Assembly: GCF_964355755.1 (NCBI RefSeq)
Contig: NC_092680.1
Span: forward strand, 12,997,001-13,061,000
From: Antedon mediterranea
Lineage: Eukaryota; Echinodermata; Crinoidea; Comatulida; Antedonidae
Direction of reading: 5' to 3'
Length of the DNA stretch: 64,000 nucleotides
In this document: piece by piece, positions 23,461 through 33,595 of the stretch
Numbering within the stretch: position 1 is the stretch's first letter
Layout: each line of letters begins with the position of its first letter
Notes under the pieces: model-generated
What the model was told of the DNA's origin: nothing
Databases searched by the model: none
Seen by the model: only the letters and a program-made list of their open reading frames with translations
Position numbers and translations under genes: made by a program

Positions 23461-26400
23461 ATGGATAATTTATTTATCATAAATTTGGGGCGTAATAATG
23501 TTCTAATGTGCATGCTTTTAATGTGCGGCGATATACATCCAAATCCTGGTCCGGAACAGTTTACAGTTTGCCATATTAACATACGTAGTCTAATCGTTCC
23601 AGGTAAACTAGCTGAAATTCAACACCTAGCAAATTTAAATAACTATGATATTATTGCTTTAACAGAAACATGGCTAGATCAAACTATCTTGAACCATGAC
23701 ATTTTACTAGACGGTTATCAAGAACCTATTAGAAATGATAGAAACCGCCATGGCGGCGGATGTGCTTTTTACATATCTAATTCTATACACTTAGTTAATT
23801 CCCATATTTGTAATGATCTCTTGTCAGATGTGATAAGGTGTGAAATACAAGTTTCAAACTGGACGATTTTGACTTATGTATGTTATAGGCCACCACAAAG
23901 TGATGTTCAATCTGATCAGGATCTACTTGACTATTTTCAAAACAGTACTAATAACTTTGTTTTGTCTCGACACAGCTTAACTTTAATGATGGGCGATATG
24001 AATGCTCAAAATAACAACTGGTACAATGATGGAAACACAAATAGATTTGGAAAATCATTTTACGAATTTTTACAACAAAACGGTTTAACTCAACACATCA
24101 ATATGCCAACACGTTGTATAAAAGACCAACGGTCTTGTATTGACCATATAGTTACTAGTCAAAATGTATATATTAATGATTTTGGTGCATTGTGCCCACT
24201 TTTAAATTGTGATCACAGTCCAGTATATGCAAATATTGATATTCGTATCACACGGGACAAGCCATACAATCGTAAAATATATCTTTTTGAAAAAACTGAT
24301 TTTAATTTATATCGTAATGCTCTTAATTCTGTAAATTGGGAAGAAGTTTATTCATCTTCAAAGGTTGAAGATGTTTGTCATAATTGGATTGACTTATTTA
24401 ATAATTGTGTTGATAACTATATTATATCTAAAATTATAACTGTGCGTCCTAATGACAAGCCTTGGATTAATGCGCATATTAGAACTCTTATTCGCAAAAG
24501 AAATCGCGCCCATTCCACTCGAAATAACTCAAATTCGCATATGCAACGTTTTAAGAAAATTCGCGCAAAAGTTGTTAAAGCAATAAGAAAAGCTAAACAA
24601 ACTTTTTTGGATAAACAATTTGATTTATTAATGAATAAAAACTGTGATTCAAAAACTTGGTGGTCTACCATAAATTCAGTTTGTAATTCCAAACAATATT
24701 ATAAGATTCCTCCAATCAAATTAAACGATGATGTCCTAACTTTAAATAGTGAGAAAGTTAAAGCGTTTAACAATTATTTTAAATCTCAATCGTTTATTCC
24801 TAATCATGATGATTTTCCTTCGGACTTCACATATAGAACTGCATCGAGACTCTCAACTCTCAAATTATCTGTTGATGAGATCATGAAATTATTAACTATG
24901 CTGGATAAAAACAAGGCGATGGGACCTGATGAAATTCACAGTATCATACTAATAGAATCTGCTGAAATTATTGCACCACATTTGACAAAGCTTTATAACT
25001 TCTGCATAAGCCAAGGATATTTTCCTGTGGAATGGAAAAAATCAAATGTCATTCCTCTGCATAAAAAAGGCAATAAATCCCTTATTGAGAACTACCGCCC
25101 TATATCCATACTTTCTAACTTTGCAAAAATTTTTGAGCGTGCAGTTTTTGATATAGTATATAAATACTTTGTGGATAATAAACTTCTTACTCAATTCCAA
25201 TCTGGTTTTACACCAGGTGACTCGACAACGTATCAACTTCTTTATCTTATAGATACATTTAATAGAGCTTTAGATTTAAGGAAAGAAGTAATCTCGGTAT
25301 TTTTGGATATTTCCAAAGCCTTCGATAAAGTTTGGCATAATGGGATTATATACAAATTAAATCAATATGGAATTAATGGCACTCTTCTAAAATGGTTCCA
25401 AAGTTACTTAAACTCACGTGAGCAACGTGTTATTATTGAAGGAACTACCAGTCCTTGGGTGACCATTACAGCAGGAGTACCCCAAGGATCTGTTTTGGGT
25501 CCATTTTTATTTATTGTATTCATAAATGATATGGTTGATAATATCAAATCTAATATTAGTTTATATGCAGATGATACTTCGTTATATGATATTTGTACAG
25601 ATCGTAATATTTCAGAACAAAAATTAAATGGTGATCTTAATGTCATTTATAATTGGGCAAAAAAATGGAAAGTAACATTCAATGCTAACAAAACGAAAGC
25701 TATACTGTTTACACGTAAACATTTAGATAACTATGTTAATTTAAATTTCAATAATGTAAATCTACAATTTGTAAATGATCATAGGCATCTTGGTGTAATG
25801 CTTAATGCAAAACTCAAGTGGGATTCCCATATCCAATCTGTAATTAACAAAGCGTCTTTCTCTTTAAATATGCTACGTCGTGTCAAACATATTCTACCTC
25901 GACAGGCTCTCTGTCACATTTACATATCACACGTTAGACCATTAATGGAATATGCAGCTCCTGTTTGGTGTAATATCCCAGTTAAATTAAGTGATGAACT
26001 AGAAAATATCCAGATTTCTGCAGGTAGAATATGTACTGGTGCGTGGAAACATACAAGTCATAATGCATTAAGACAAGAATTAGGCTGGTTATCATTGGAA
26101 AAACGTAGACAATTTCTTAACCTAATACTGTTTTTTAAAATTATTCATAAGTTAACACCAGTGTATCTTTACTCCTTATTTAATTTTTCTGACAATATTG
26201 AAGTTTATAACTTGCGTAACATCCGAAATATAATAATTCCATTTTGTAAGACCACATCATATCGTTTATCTTTTGTCCCATCTATTATAACACATTGGAA
26301 TGAGTTAAATAATGAAATAAAAAATTCCTCATTTCTTGTTGAGTTTAAAAAATTGCTACTGAAATCCAATTTGTTTGAAACAAAAAAACGTTCTTATTAT

Positions 26401-26766
26401 GATACAGGTGATAAGAAGATTAACCAAATTCACACTAGAATCCGACTTGGTTTCAGCTGTCTCAATTCGCATTTATTCTTACATGGACTTCGGGACAATC
26501 CAAATTGTACTTGTGGCTTTAATGTTGAGAATCCGCTTCATTTCTTATGTTACTGCCCTAATTATAATACACAAAGAGATATTCTACTTGTAAGCGCTAA
26601 CTCAATTATTGAGGATATCTTAGCCAAGGATTTTTCTTTAACATTTAATTTTACATTTTTAAGTGAAATTTTTATTTTTGGTTCCGATCTTCTTTCGAAT
26701 TGTGAAAATGCTTTATTATTTTATTATGTACAACAATTTCTTGTTAATTCTGGAAGATTTAATTGA
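23461..26766 (+). CDS. LINE ORF2: endonuclease / reverse transcriptase, 1101 aa
   Basis: Open, apparently intact. Residues 1-31 end in a 2A-like GDIHPNPGP (23527-23553). An APE-type endonuclease follows, with ETWL near residue 69, GDMNAQNN near 178 and CDHSPV near 250. Then reverse transcriptase: YRPISIL, FLDISKAFDKVWH, AGVPQGSVLGP and catalytic YADD near 702. The C-terminus has a CTCG..H..C zinc-knuckle-like motif near 1016-1035. The ATG at 23461 is the first in frame. The protein nicks target DNA and reverse-transcribes the element RNA at the nick. Clade within the CR1/L2/jockey-type LINEs is not decidable by eye. Confidence 0.93.
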   Translation: MDNLFIINLGRNNVLMCMLLMCGDIHPNPGPEQFTVCHINIRSLIVPGKLAEIQHLANLNNYDIIALTETWLDQTILNHDILLDGYQEPIRNDRNRHGGGCAFYISNSIHLVNSHICNDLLSDVIRCEIQVSNWTILTYVCYRPPQSDVQSDQDLLDYFQNSTNNFVLSRHSLTLMMGDMNAQNNNWYNDGNTNRFGKSFYEFLQQNGLTQHINMPTRCIKDQRSCIDHIVTSQNVYINDFGALCPLLNCDHSPVYANIDIRITRDKPYNRKIYLFEKTDFNLYRNALNSVNWEEVYSSSKVEDVCHNWIDLFNNCVDNYIISKIITVRPNDKPWINAHIRTLIRKRNRAHSTRNNSNSHMQRFKKIRAKVVKAIRKAKQTFLDKQFDLLMNKNCDSKTWWSTINSVCNSKQYYKIPPIKLNDDVLTLNSEKVKAFNNYFKSQSFIPNHDDFPSDFTYRTASRLSTLKLSVDEIMKLLTMLDKNKAMGPDEIHSIILIESAEIIAPHLTKLYNFCISQGYFPVEWKKSNVIPLHKKGNKSLIENYRPISILSNFAKIFERAVFDIVYKYFVDNKLLTQFQSGFTPGDSTTYQLLYLIDTFNRALDLRKEVISVFLDISKAFDKVWHNGIIYKLNQYGINGTLLKWFQSYLNSREQRVIIEGTTSPWVTITAGVPQGSVLGPFLFIVFINDMVDNIKSNISLYADDTSLYDICTDRNISEQKLNGDLNVIYNWAKKWKVTFNANKTKAILFTRKHLDNYVNLNFNNVNLQFVNDHRHLGVMLNAKLKWDSHIQSVINKASFSLNMLRRVKHILPRQALCHIYISHVRPLMEYAAPVWCNIPVKLSDELENIQISAGRICTGAWKHTSHNALRQELGWLSLEKRRQFLNLILFFKIIHKLTPVYLYSLFNFSDNIEVYNLRNIRNIIIPFCKTTSYRLSFVPSIITHWNELNNEIKNSSFLVEFKKLLLKSNLFETKKRSYYDTGDKKINQIHTRIRLGFSCLNSHLFLHGLRDNPNCTCGFNVENPLHFLCYCPNYNTQRDILLVSANSIIEDILAKDFSLTFNFTFLSEIFIFGSDLLSNCENALLFYYVQQFLVNSGRFN

Positions 26767-26807
26767 TGTTTCTGTTAGTTATTTTAAAATGTTGTATTTG
26801 TTAATCT

Positions 26808-26851
26808 GAGGCGCCTTGAAGCTAAGATGGTTCCATCTTGTAAGGCGCCTC
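26808..26851 (+). promoter_or_regulatory. LINE 3'-end stem-loop
   Basis: Outer stem GAGGCGCCTT / AAGGCGCCTC (10 bp) and inner stem AAGATGG / CCATCTT (7 bp) form a two-part hairpin directly before the A-rich tail. In several LINEs such a 3' hairpin is what the reverse transcriptase recognises. Confidence 0.7.
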
Positions 26852-26896
26852 TGTGTAATATACTGAATAAAAAAAAAAATAAAAAAAAGAGGACAG

Positions 26897-27604
26897 CCAG
26901 AAGAGATTCGATCAGATAATGGAGGAAACTTCAAAAAGGGAGAGAAGGAACTGAATAAAGCAATTAAAGAGTGGAATCAAGGACAAATCCATGAATTCTT
27001 GTTGCAACGAAATGTGAAATGGTTATTCAATCCACCAATGGGATCTCATCATGGAGGAGTATGGGAGCGCTGTATTCGGACAGTGAGGAAAGTCATGATG
27101 GCTGTGCTGAAACAACAAGTGCTTGATGATGAAGGCCTAAACACTTTAATGTGTGAAGCAGAGGCTATTGTTAATGGTCGGCCGATTACTAAGATATCGG
27201 ATGACCCTCGTGACATGACGCCTTTAACTCCGAATTTACTGCTGTTGCGAGGAGGGAACAACTTACCTCCTGGTAACTTTTCAAAGGAGGATATGTATCG
27301 TCGACGATGGAAACAAGTACAGTACTTATCAAATGTGTTCTGGCGACGATGGGTACGGGAGTATTTACCGTCACTGCAACAAAGACAAAAATGGAATGTG
27401 CAAAAGAGAAACTTTGCTGTAGACGATGTTGTGCTTGTTCTTGACGAAAACACACCACGAAGTTCATGGCCATTGGGAAGAGTTCTTGAAGTGTACAGCA
27501 ACCAAAAGGATGGACTTGTACGGTCAGTGAAAGTAAAGACAAACACATCAACGCTTGTGAGACTAATTGACAAACTGGTCCTTCTTGAGAATGCGACCAA
27601 CTAA
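26897..27604 (+). pseudogene. BEL element B integrase, 3' part
   Basis: Continues the integrase after the LINE: second catalytic Asp (IRSDNGG), third catalytic residue in HHGGVWE, then LPSLQQRQKW and the C-terminal SSWPLGRVLE block typical of BEL integrases. It ends with TAA at 27602-27604. All three DDE residues survive, split by the insertion. The following 164 bp to the LTR hold no envelope gene. Confidence 0.9.
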
Positions 27605-27768
27605 TTGGAAATATGAACTTTTGAACATTACAGATTGTTCTTCTGCGTTTTATAAGATCCAATTTTGGAATTTATCTTTTCCTTATAAATTTTAACAATG
27701 TTAGGTTTTTTGTTGACATGTTTATTTTATGTAAAGGCTATCCATACGGTGCCTTTATGGGGCCGGAA

Positions 27769-28468
27769 TGTTAACTTTGAAATGTATAATGTCGCCCTCT
27801 ATTTCATGTTTGGTGAGCAAGAGGTGACTTTTCTCCTAGTAAGGTCAGATTGCCATAGTAACGGGCAGACTTTCGGAGAGTTATGCTTTAGGATAGTTCA
27901 TAGCCTAGATAAATACATTGATAGTTAAAAATATGTACTGTAATCTATAGGTTCTGGTGAAGAAACAGATGTAAGTTTATGATCCTTTATATTTAGATAA
28001 TATAATCTTTTGTATCATTTAACTGTAGCCTACTAGATAATTACAAATTACTGACTCAATTATACTATAATCTAGGCCTAGGCCTACTGTTAAATTGAAG
28101 TAATGGTAATACAGTAATGATGAATCGATCATTTTCTATAAATCTAGTTTAATATGATTGTTGAGCTATTTAGCTTAGATGTTCCAATTGTTATACCAAT
28201 TGATTATTTAATTACAATGACGGCTTTAATTATCCATTAATTTACAGTTTAAACCGTTCAATCTATCATTCGTTCCACTGCTGTGTGTTCGTTCAACATC
28301 TATCCATTGTGTGCTCAACCAATTGTTCGACCATTCAACCAATCGTTTTACCAATTTGTCAAATCGTTCGTTTCATTGCCGTGTTGAATAAACATTATTT
28401 ATCTATACCTTTGTGAACGCGTTTAATTCGTTTTGACTCCCAGAACCGCACGTGACGTCAAGGTTACA
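27769..28468 (+). repeat. 3' LTR of element B
   Basis: 700 bp copy of 18896-19595, preceded by ATGGGGCCGGAA, a plausible short purine-rich tract. Nearly identical LTRs date the insertion as recent. Confidence 0.92.
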
Positions 28469-28473
28469 CTAGT

Positions 28474-28771
28474 AATTTCCTTTCAAACTTTAAGTTCACT
28501 AACTAGCTACACTGTTACCGTATTTATAGACTATGATTTCGGCATTTAAATCGTTCTAATATAACTAATACTTTTATAATCACGTTTAATACAATAAATA
28601 GATTAACTCACCGATCGTTTCTTAAAATACTCTTAAACAACGGCGTTAATTTACTCAATTATTTCTCTTAATGTTTTCACGTTTTCTCAGAAAAGTATGC
28701 AGTCTTCTCACGTGTATTACTGTAAAACCACAACTTTGTAGAGGGCGTTAATTCCTTTCTCTAACGAAACA
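28474..28771 (-). repeat. 3' LTR of element A, inner piece
   Basis: Matches 35113-35410 of the 5' LTR and adjoins the polypurine tract of A. Confidence 0.9.
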
Positions 28772-28786
28772 CTCCCCCCACCTTAA
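28772..28786 (-). other. polypurine tract of element A
   Basis: On the minus strand this reads AAGGTGGGGGGAG immediately before the LTR start TGTTTCG. It is the expected plus-strand DNA primer site. Confidence 0.75.
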
Positions 28787-28838
28787 TACAATTACTAAAA
28801 TTACCTATGTTTATTTCTTGTTTGTTTGTTTGTTTGTT

Positions 28839-31800
28839 TTAACTCTCTTCAACAGGTAGTAATAATACCAATCTCTGAATTGCTCTTCTCAATCTTGTTA
28901 TAGCTCCAGTATTTGTTGTCGATCGTACAATCACGTTGCGCACTCTATCATCATTGCTAACAATTGCTTCTTCAACTACTCCTGTCTTCCATTTACCTCG
29001 CTTAATTCCTTCTTCTTGTATTAATACTAAGTCGCCAACTTTCAAGTTCCTACATTCCGTTCTCCATTTCTTTTTCACAATCAATGACGTAAAATAACAT
29101 TTGGTCCATTTCTGCCAGAACTCCTCTATCAGACACTGCATGTATCTCATCCTTCTCGCATGACCTCCCCTGTCATTCCATGGTCACATAGGTGCCGCTT
29201 TATCAGATCTACCCAGCAACAAGTCGTTCGGACAAAGATACGTGCCATCTTCCGGACTAGTAGGATGTTGACCTATTGGTCTACTATTTAGCAGATCCGA
29301 TATTTCAAATAACACGGTCTGTAGCTCCTCAAATGACAACACTTGTTCACCTACTGTATGAAATAGTGCTTTCTTTATGCCTTTAATTAAAGACTCAGTA
29401 ACCCCATTTTGCCAAGGAGCATCCGGCGTACTATATGTCCACTGAAGATTATACTCCAGCGACGATTTCTTGAGTGTCTCATGCATCGCTGCCAACTGTG
29501 ACCCACAGTCCGTAAATACTTCTGCTGGATATCCTCTTATCGCAGAAAACTTCCTAAATACTTTCTGAACTGCACCCTCACTGTAGTCAACCGCCAAATC
29601 GAGATGCACAGCTCTAGTCACTAGACAGTTTAGTATCACTCCATAAGCCTTGCCTTGAGTCCTCTTCTGGACTTCACCTCTTACTCTGAATGGGCCGAAC
29701 AGATCACACCCTACATAAGTCCACGGGGGTGACGGTTTTAATCTTTGGATAGGTAGTGATCCCATAATTTGTTCCTGCACTTTCCCTTCAAGGCGTCTGC
29801 AGCCCATACACTAGTTTCTTACTGATGATACTATGCGCCTTAATCGGATTATCCAATATTTTGCTCTAACCTTTGCCATAGTAGCGCTCACTCCACTGTG
29901 AGATAATTTATGTACCTTCTCGGTATACAACTTAGAAAACGTATGATCTGTTGGAAGTAGAGGTACTAGTTTGTTATTGTAACTGAAATGAACATGGTTC
30001 TTGATTCTCTCTCCCACTACCACGATTCCATCTTCGTCTATCATCGGTCCTAAGCTACCATATTTGTTCGTAAATGCTACTGGCGTTTTAATCTTTAAGT
30101 CTCTTATCGGGCGTTGTACAGTCTTGATCCAATACCGTTCGGCTTCATATACGTCGTTCTCGTTCAGATCTATTCCAGCGGACTTAAAGCTTTTTTGCTT
30201 TGCTATGCGCTTAACCATGGCGGTTGTTTTTAACAATTTGTCGAAGCTTCCAAATCTTTTAATGTTAATAAGGCTTTCTATCACTTCCTCTACGTCTGCC
30301 ACCATGATCACTCCAACTCTTTCTGGTATGTCCGAAACGCTACAACTCTGAGAGATTGGCCATTGCTCTAAAGGATTTCTCATGAATTCTGGCCCCTGGA
30401 ACCACTGTTTATTCTCTTCTAAACATTTGCTCGTAATACTCCTAGAAATAATATCTGCAATGTTATCTTTGCCAGCAACCCAGAACCAGTCAGTAGAGTC
30501 ACTAAACTGCTGAATTTCTCCTATCCTGGTCGCAGCGAATGTTTTAAAACCATAGCTCTCTTTCTGTATCATGGATCGGACAATTTCGCTGTCTACTAGG
30601 TATAAAACCCTTACAAACGGGATTCTGCTCTCTTCTCTGATTGTTTTTGCTAGTCGCACACTCATTACTGCCGCGCTCAACTCCAACCTGACTATACTTG
30701 TTATTCTCACGGGGGCAACTCTACTTTTAGCAGCCATCAAGCGAGATTCGAAGACCCCAAGATTCGTCTCATATCTGATGTAGGCAACTGTCCCCATAGC
30801 TTCTTCTAAGGCATCTGAGAACATTATCAACGTAGGGTTTTCGCTTTGTTTGCTTGGTTTTTCACTTCGAGGTATTGAAACCTTTTCGCAATTTTTAACA
30901 TCCTTTAGAAAGCTGCGCCATTCGTCTAAGTCTCCCGGCTCAATTTCTTGATCCCAATCCATCTTCTTTCCCCACAAATTTCTCAGTAGTATCTTTGCTC
31001 TTACGGTCACCGGAGATAGTAACCCCAATGGATCATATATGGAATTGGCTGCACCTAAGCATTTCCTCTTAGTCAGGCTTCCTATTTCTTCGCAGTACGT
31101 TGGTACTGGTACCTTTAGCTTATCGTCTCGGGGGTTCCATTCTAACCCTAAAAATTTGGTAGTGTCCATGTTTACACCTGAGATGGTCCATTCTTTTACA
31201 TTGAAACTTCCTTTGCTCAGTATAGCGTTGATCTCTTCGGATCTCTCGTAGGCCTTTTCTACGGTCTGTAGATTATCGGCTATGTCGTCCATATACACGT
31301 TTTCCTGTGGCGTTTGTGCTGCTTCCGGAAACAGTTCTGCCGAAAGCACTGCTGTCCTTTGTAGTGCTCTTATAGCCATAGTAGCAGATGGTCCATCTCC
31401 AAAATTCACCGCTGTGACACAATAAGTGTGAATTGGACGATCTATCTCCATATTCCTCCAAAGAAAGCGATGGGTATGCTGGTCCAACATTGAAATATCA
31501 ATACTGTGGTACATTTTCTTGATATCTCCTACTAAAGCAACTTGTTCTCTTCTAAATCGAAATAGAACGGCCAACAAGTTATTGTTAACGTCTGGTCCTT
31601 TGGCCCAATATTCGTTCAGCACATGGCCCTTATAGTTTGCACTACTGTTAAAAACAATTCTTAAAGGTGTACTTTTACTGTCTGGTTTTGCTATTCCGTG
31701 ATGTGATATGTAGTGAACAGGTCCTTTATAGCTCCTCATCTCACTGTCAGATAACTTACGAGCAACTTTCCGCTCTAACATATCATCCATCTGTGAAGCA

Positions 31801-32054
31801 TAGCACTCTGCATATTTCTCATTTTTCTGCAATCTCTTTTCGGTTGCTCTCAGTTTCGCTTCCGCAACCGATCGGTTGTCCGGTAAATCTTTAGGATCTC
31901 TGATCCATGGATATTTGGCTGTCCATTTACCATCTGAATAACTCAAACCTTCGTCAATAAGATTCAGTTCTCTTTCTTCCTTTAGGGTAAATCGTTTTTG
32001 ACCTAATGGGACAATTGCCACACTTGCAACTTCCGCACTTCGGATTGCAAGCAA
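28839..32054 (-). pseudogene. BEL element A pol (RT, RNase H, integrase) with two in-frame stops
   Basis: One frame on the minus strand from about 32054 to the terminal stop at 28839. It opens with the LKEERELN..DEGLSY block that starts BEL pol. Reverse transcriptase has RIVFNSSA and catalytic YMDD near residue 255 (BEL usually YVDD). RNase H-like FSDALEEAMG and GKDNIADIISR follow. The integrase finger is cut by TAG at 29811-29813; downstream GCDLFGPF, FTDCGSQ and NGVTES hold the three DDE residues. A second stop, TGA, is at 29184-29186 before the EEFWQKW tail. Both stops are in the same frame as their surroundings. The element cannot make a full polyprotein without readthrough. Confidence 0.9.
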
Positions 32055-33561
32055 CTCCCATACTTTCTATATCAAGGAATTGCGAAGAAACCTGTTTTTC
32101 TATGTACGTAAGATTGGTCGCGTTAGACTCACTCCGACACACAGGATGTTTACCAAAAACCATTACTCCAAACGTCCCTTCACATAGAGCCAATTCTCCT
32201 TCAGTCCGCAGAATGTTCGGAAATAGACTTGCATTGTCAGCTCCTATCAACAATTCTACCGCACCTGTAGGTCTCTCTATCAGATGCTTTTCCACCTTGA
32301 AGATGTCAGCTAACTTCTCAGTGTCTTGAGGGAGTAGTCTGTTTGTAATGCGTGGCATCCCAAATACTTCTATTTTAATATATCCATTATACTTCGTCTT
32401 TAGCGGCAATGTATAACTGAATGTCTCGATTTGCTCAGTTTCACCGCCAAATTTTGTCACGGAGACTGTCAGCGGCTTTCCTTTCAACTTTAGTTTTTCA
32501 GCTACGTCTGCCAATATAACGGATGACGTACTGGCCGTATCAAACATCGCGTTGACTTTGGTTCCCCCTTTCGTTATCACGCTCTTGGCCATTAAGATAC
32601 ACAGCGCGTCAGTGCCGGTACTAGTCTGTTGCGACGTTGCGGTGTTCTGAGTATTTGAAGCTGGCTCTTTTTTCGGTGGAAAATGAATTAACGGGTGATG
32701 CTTCCTACTGCATCCATCCTTTCCACAATTTCCCAACTTACATGTTTTCACTTGATGCCCATGTTTGAGGCATCTGAAACAAACTCTTTTCTGTTTGATG
32801 ACCTCTATTCGTTCTTGCATTGACATGGCCTTAAAACCTTTGCAGTCTTGCGTTTGGTGTTTAGCATTGTCATGTAAGATACAAGCAGCAATATCTGTGG
32901 GCTTCTCTGTAAATACCGTGTTGACAATGCTGCGTTGCTGTTTTGGTCTCTGATTAGTTTCGTGTAAGCTAGTCATCATATATTTCAAACTTTTGGCTTC
33001 TTCTTCTAGGTAGTCCAAAAGAATCTTCAGTTTACCGTCTTTTTCTATTTTATCTTTCGATTGAGGATCATGTATTAGTCTGACCCATCTTCTCTTTTGA
33101 TCGTCGGGTAACCTACTCTCAATTTCACTTATTACTCTGGTATTGTTCATCTCGTGCTCTATTGCCATCCGCTTCAGATTTCGATGGCATGCTGAAATTA
33201 GATCTATGAACTCAACAAATTGTTTCTCTTCTCCTTCCTTTAAAGGATTTTGCTTCCTGGAGTCCTTTTGTACCGCCTCTTCTTGATCTTTTCTATGTTT
33301 ATAAAAGAGTAGTCTGATCGCGCTATGAACGTCTATCCGTGGTAGCATCCATGCGTCTTCTTCCGCTTCTTTGTCAGCCTCAGTCAGATCTAGTATCTTC
33401 TCGTGCGCAATTTTTAAATTTTGGAATGACTCGTCCAACTCTTCATACAAATCTTTTAACAACTCCGGTGGATGATTTGCGTGTACCGATGTTTTCATCT
33501 CCTCTGCCTTTGTTTTAAAGCTCCGTTCTCTCCTCCGTCTGTGCCTTTTTGCATCCTCCAT
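31954..33561 (-). CDS. BEL element A gag and protease, 535 aa
   Basis: Starts at ATG 33561, 35 bp inside the 5' LTR. It is rich in K, E and R at the N-terminus. The BEL gag domain spans roughly residues 60-220, the zinc knuckle CFRCLKHGHQVKTC is near 263-276, and the aspartic-protease-like FDTAST is near 340; this has DTA where DSG or DTG is usual. The frame leaves that of pol by one base near 32008-32011, within CNCP-like codons, where a C run suggests a one-base insertion; a programmed shift is possible. Gag-protease ends at the 31954 stop, 100 bp into pol. Confidence 0.85.
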   Translation of the reverse strand: MEDAKRHRRRRERSFKTKAEEMKTSVHANHPPELLKDLYEELDESFQNLKIAHEKILDLTEADKEAEEDAWMLPRIDVHSAIRLLFYKHRKDQEEAVQKDSRKQNPLKEGEEKQFVEFIDLISACHRNLKRMAIEHEMNNTRVISEIESRLPDDQKRRWVRLIHDPQSKDKIEKDGKLKILLDYLEEEAKSLKYMMTSLHETNQRPKQQRSIVNTVFTEKPTDIAACILHDNAKHQTQDCKGFKAMSMQERIEVIKQKRVCFRCLKHGHQVKTCKLGNCGKDGCSRKHHPLIHFPPKKEPASNTQNTATSQQTSTGTDALCILMAKSVITKGGTKVNAMFDTASTSSVILADVAEKLKLKGKPLTVSVTKFGGETEQIETFSYTLPLKTKYNGYIKIEVFGMPRITNRLLPQDTEKLADIFKVEKHLIERPTGAVELLIGADNASLFPNILRTEGELALCEGTFGVMVFGKHPVCRSESNATNLTYIEKQVSSQFLDIESMGVACNPKCGSCKCGNCPIRSKTIYPKGRKRTESY

Positions 33562-33595
33562 CTCTGTGCGTTGACAATCTTGAAAAGTGTTCGAA

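Larger units (their letters stand above)
22833..26886 (+). mobile_element. 5'-truncated APE-type LINE inserted in the integrase of element B
   Basis: 4.05 kb non-LTR retrotransposon with a 10-bp target duplication AAGAGGACAG (22823-22832 and 26887-26896) and an A-rich tail (26868-26886). It keeps the 3' part of ORF1 and a full-length ORF2. The 3' UTR is only about 100 bp and carries a stem-loop. Confidence 0.92.
18896..28468 (+). mobile_element. BEL/Pao LTR retrotransposon B, RT-deleted, with a LINE inside
   Basis: Plus-strand element inserted in the 3' LTR of element A, with target duplication CTAGT (18891-18895 and 28469-28473). The LTRs are 700 bp each (18896-19595, 27769-28468), starting TGTTAAC and ending GGTTACA; I count about six differences. 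The internal part has gag, protease and integrase but no reverse transcriptase or RNase H, and a 4.05 kb LINE splits the integrase. It is therefore non-autonomous. Confidence 0.92.

Noticed and set aside
27049-27662. Minus-strand ORFs of 157-183 residues
   Set aside because: Shadows of the BEL integrase on the plus strand.
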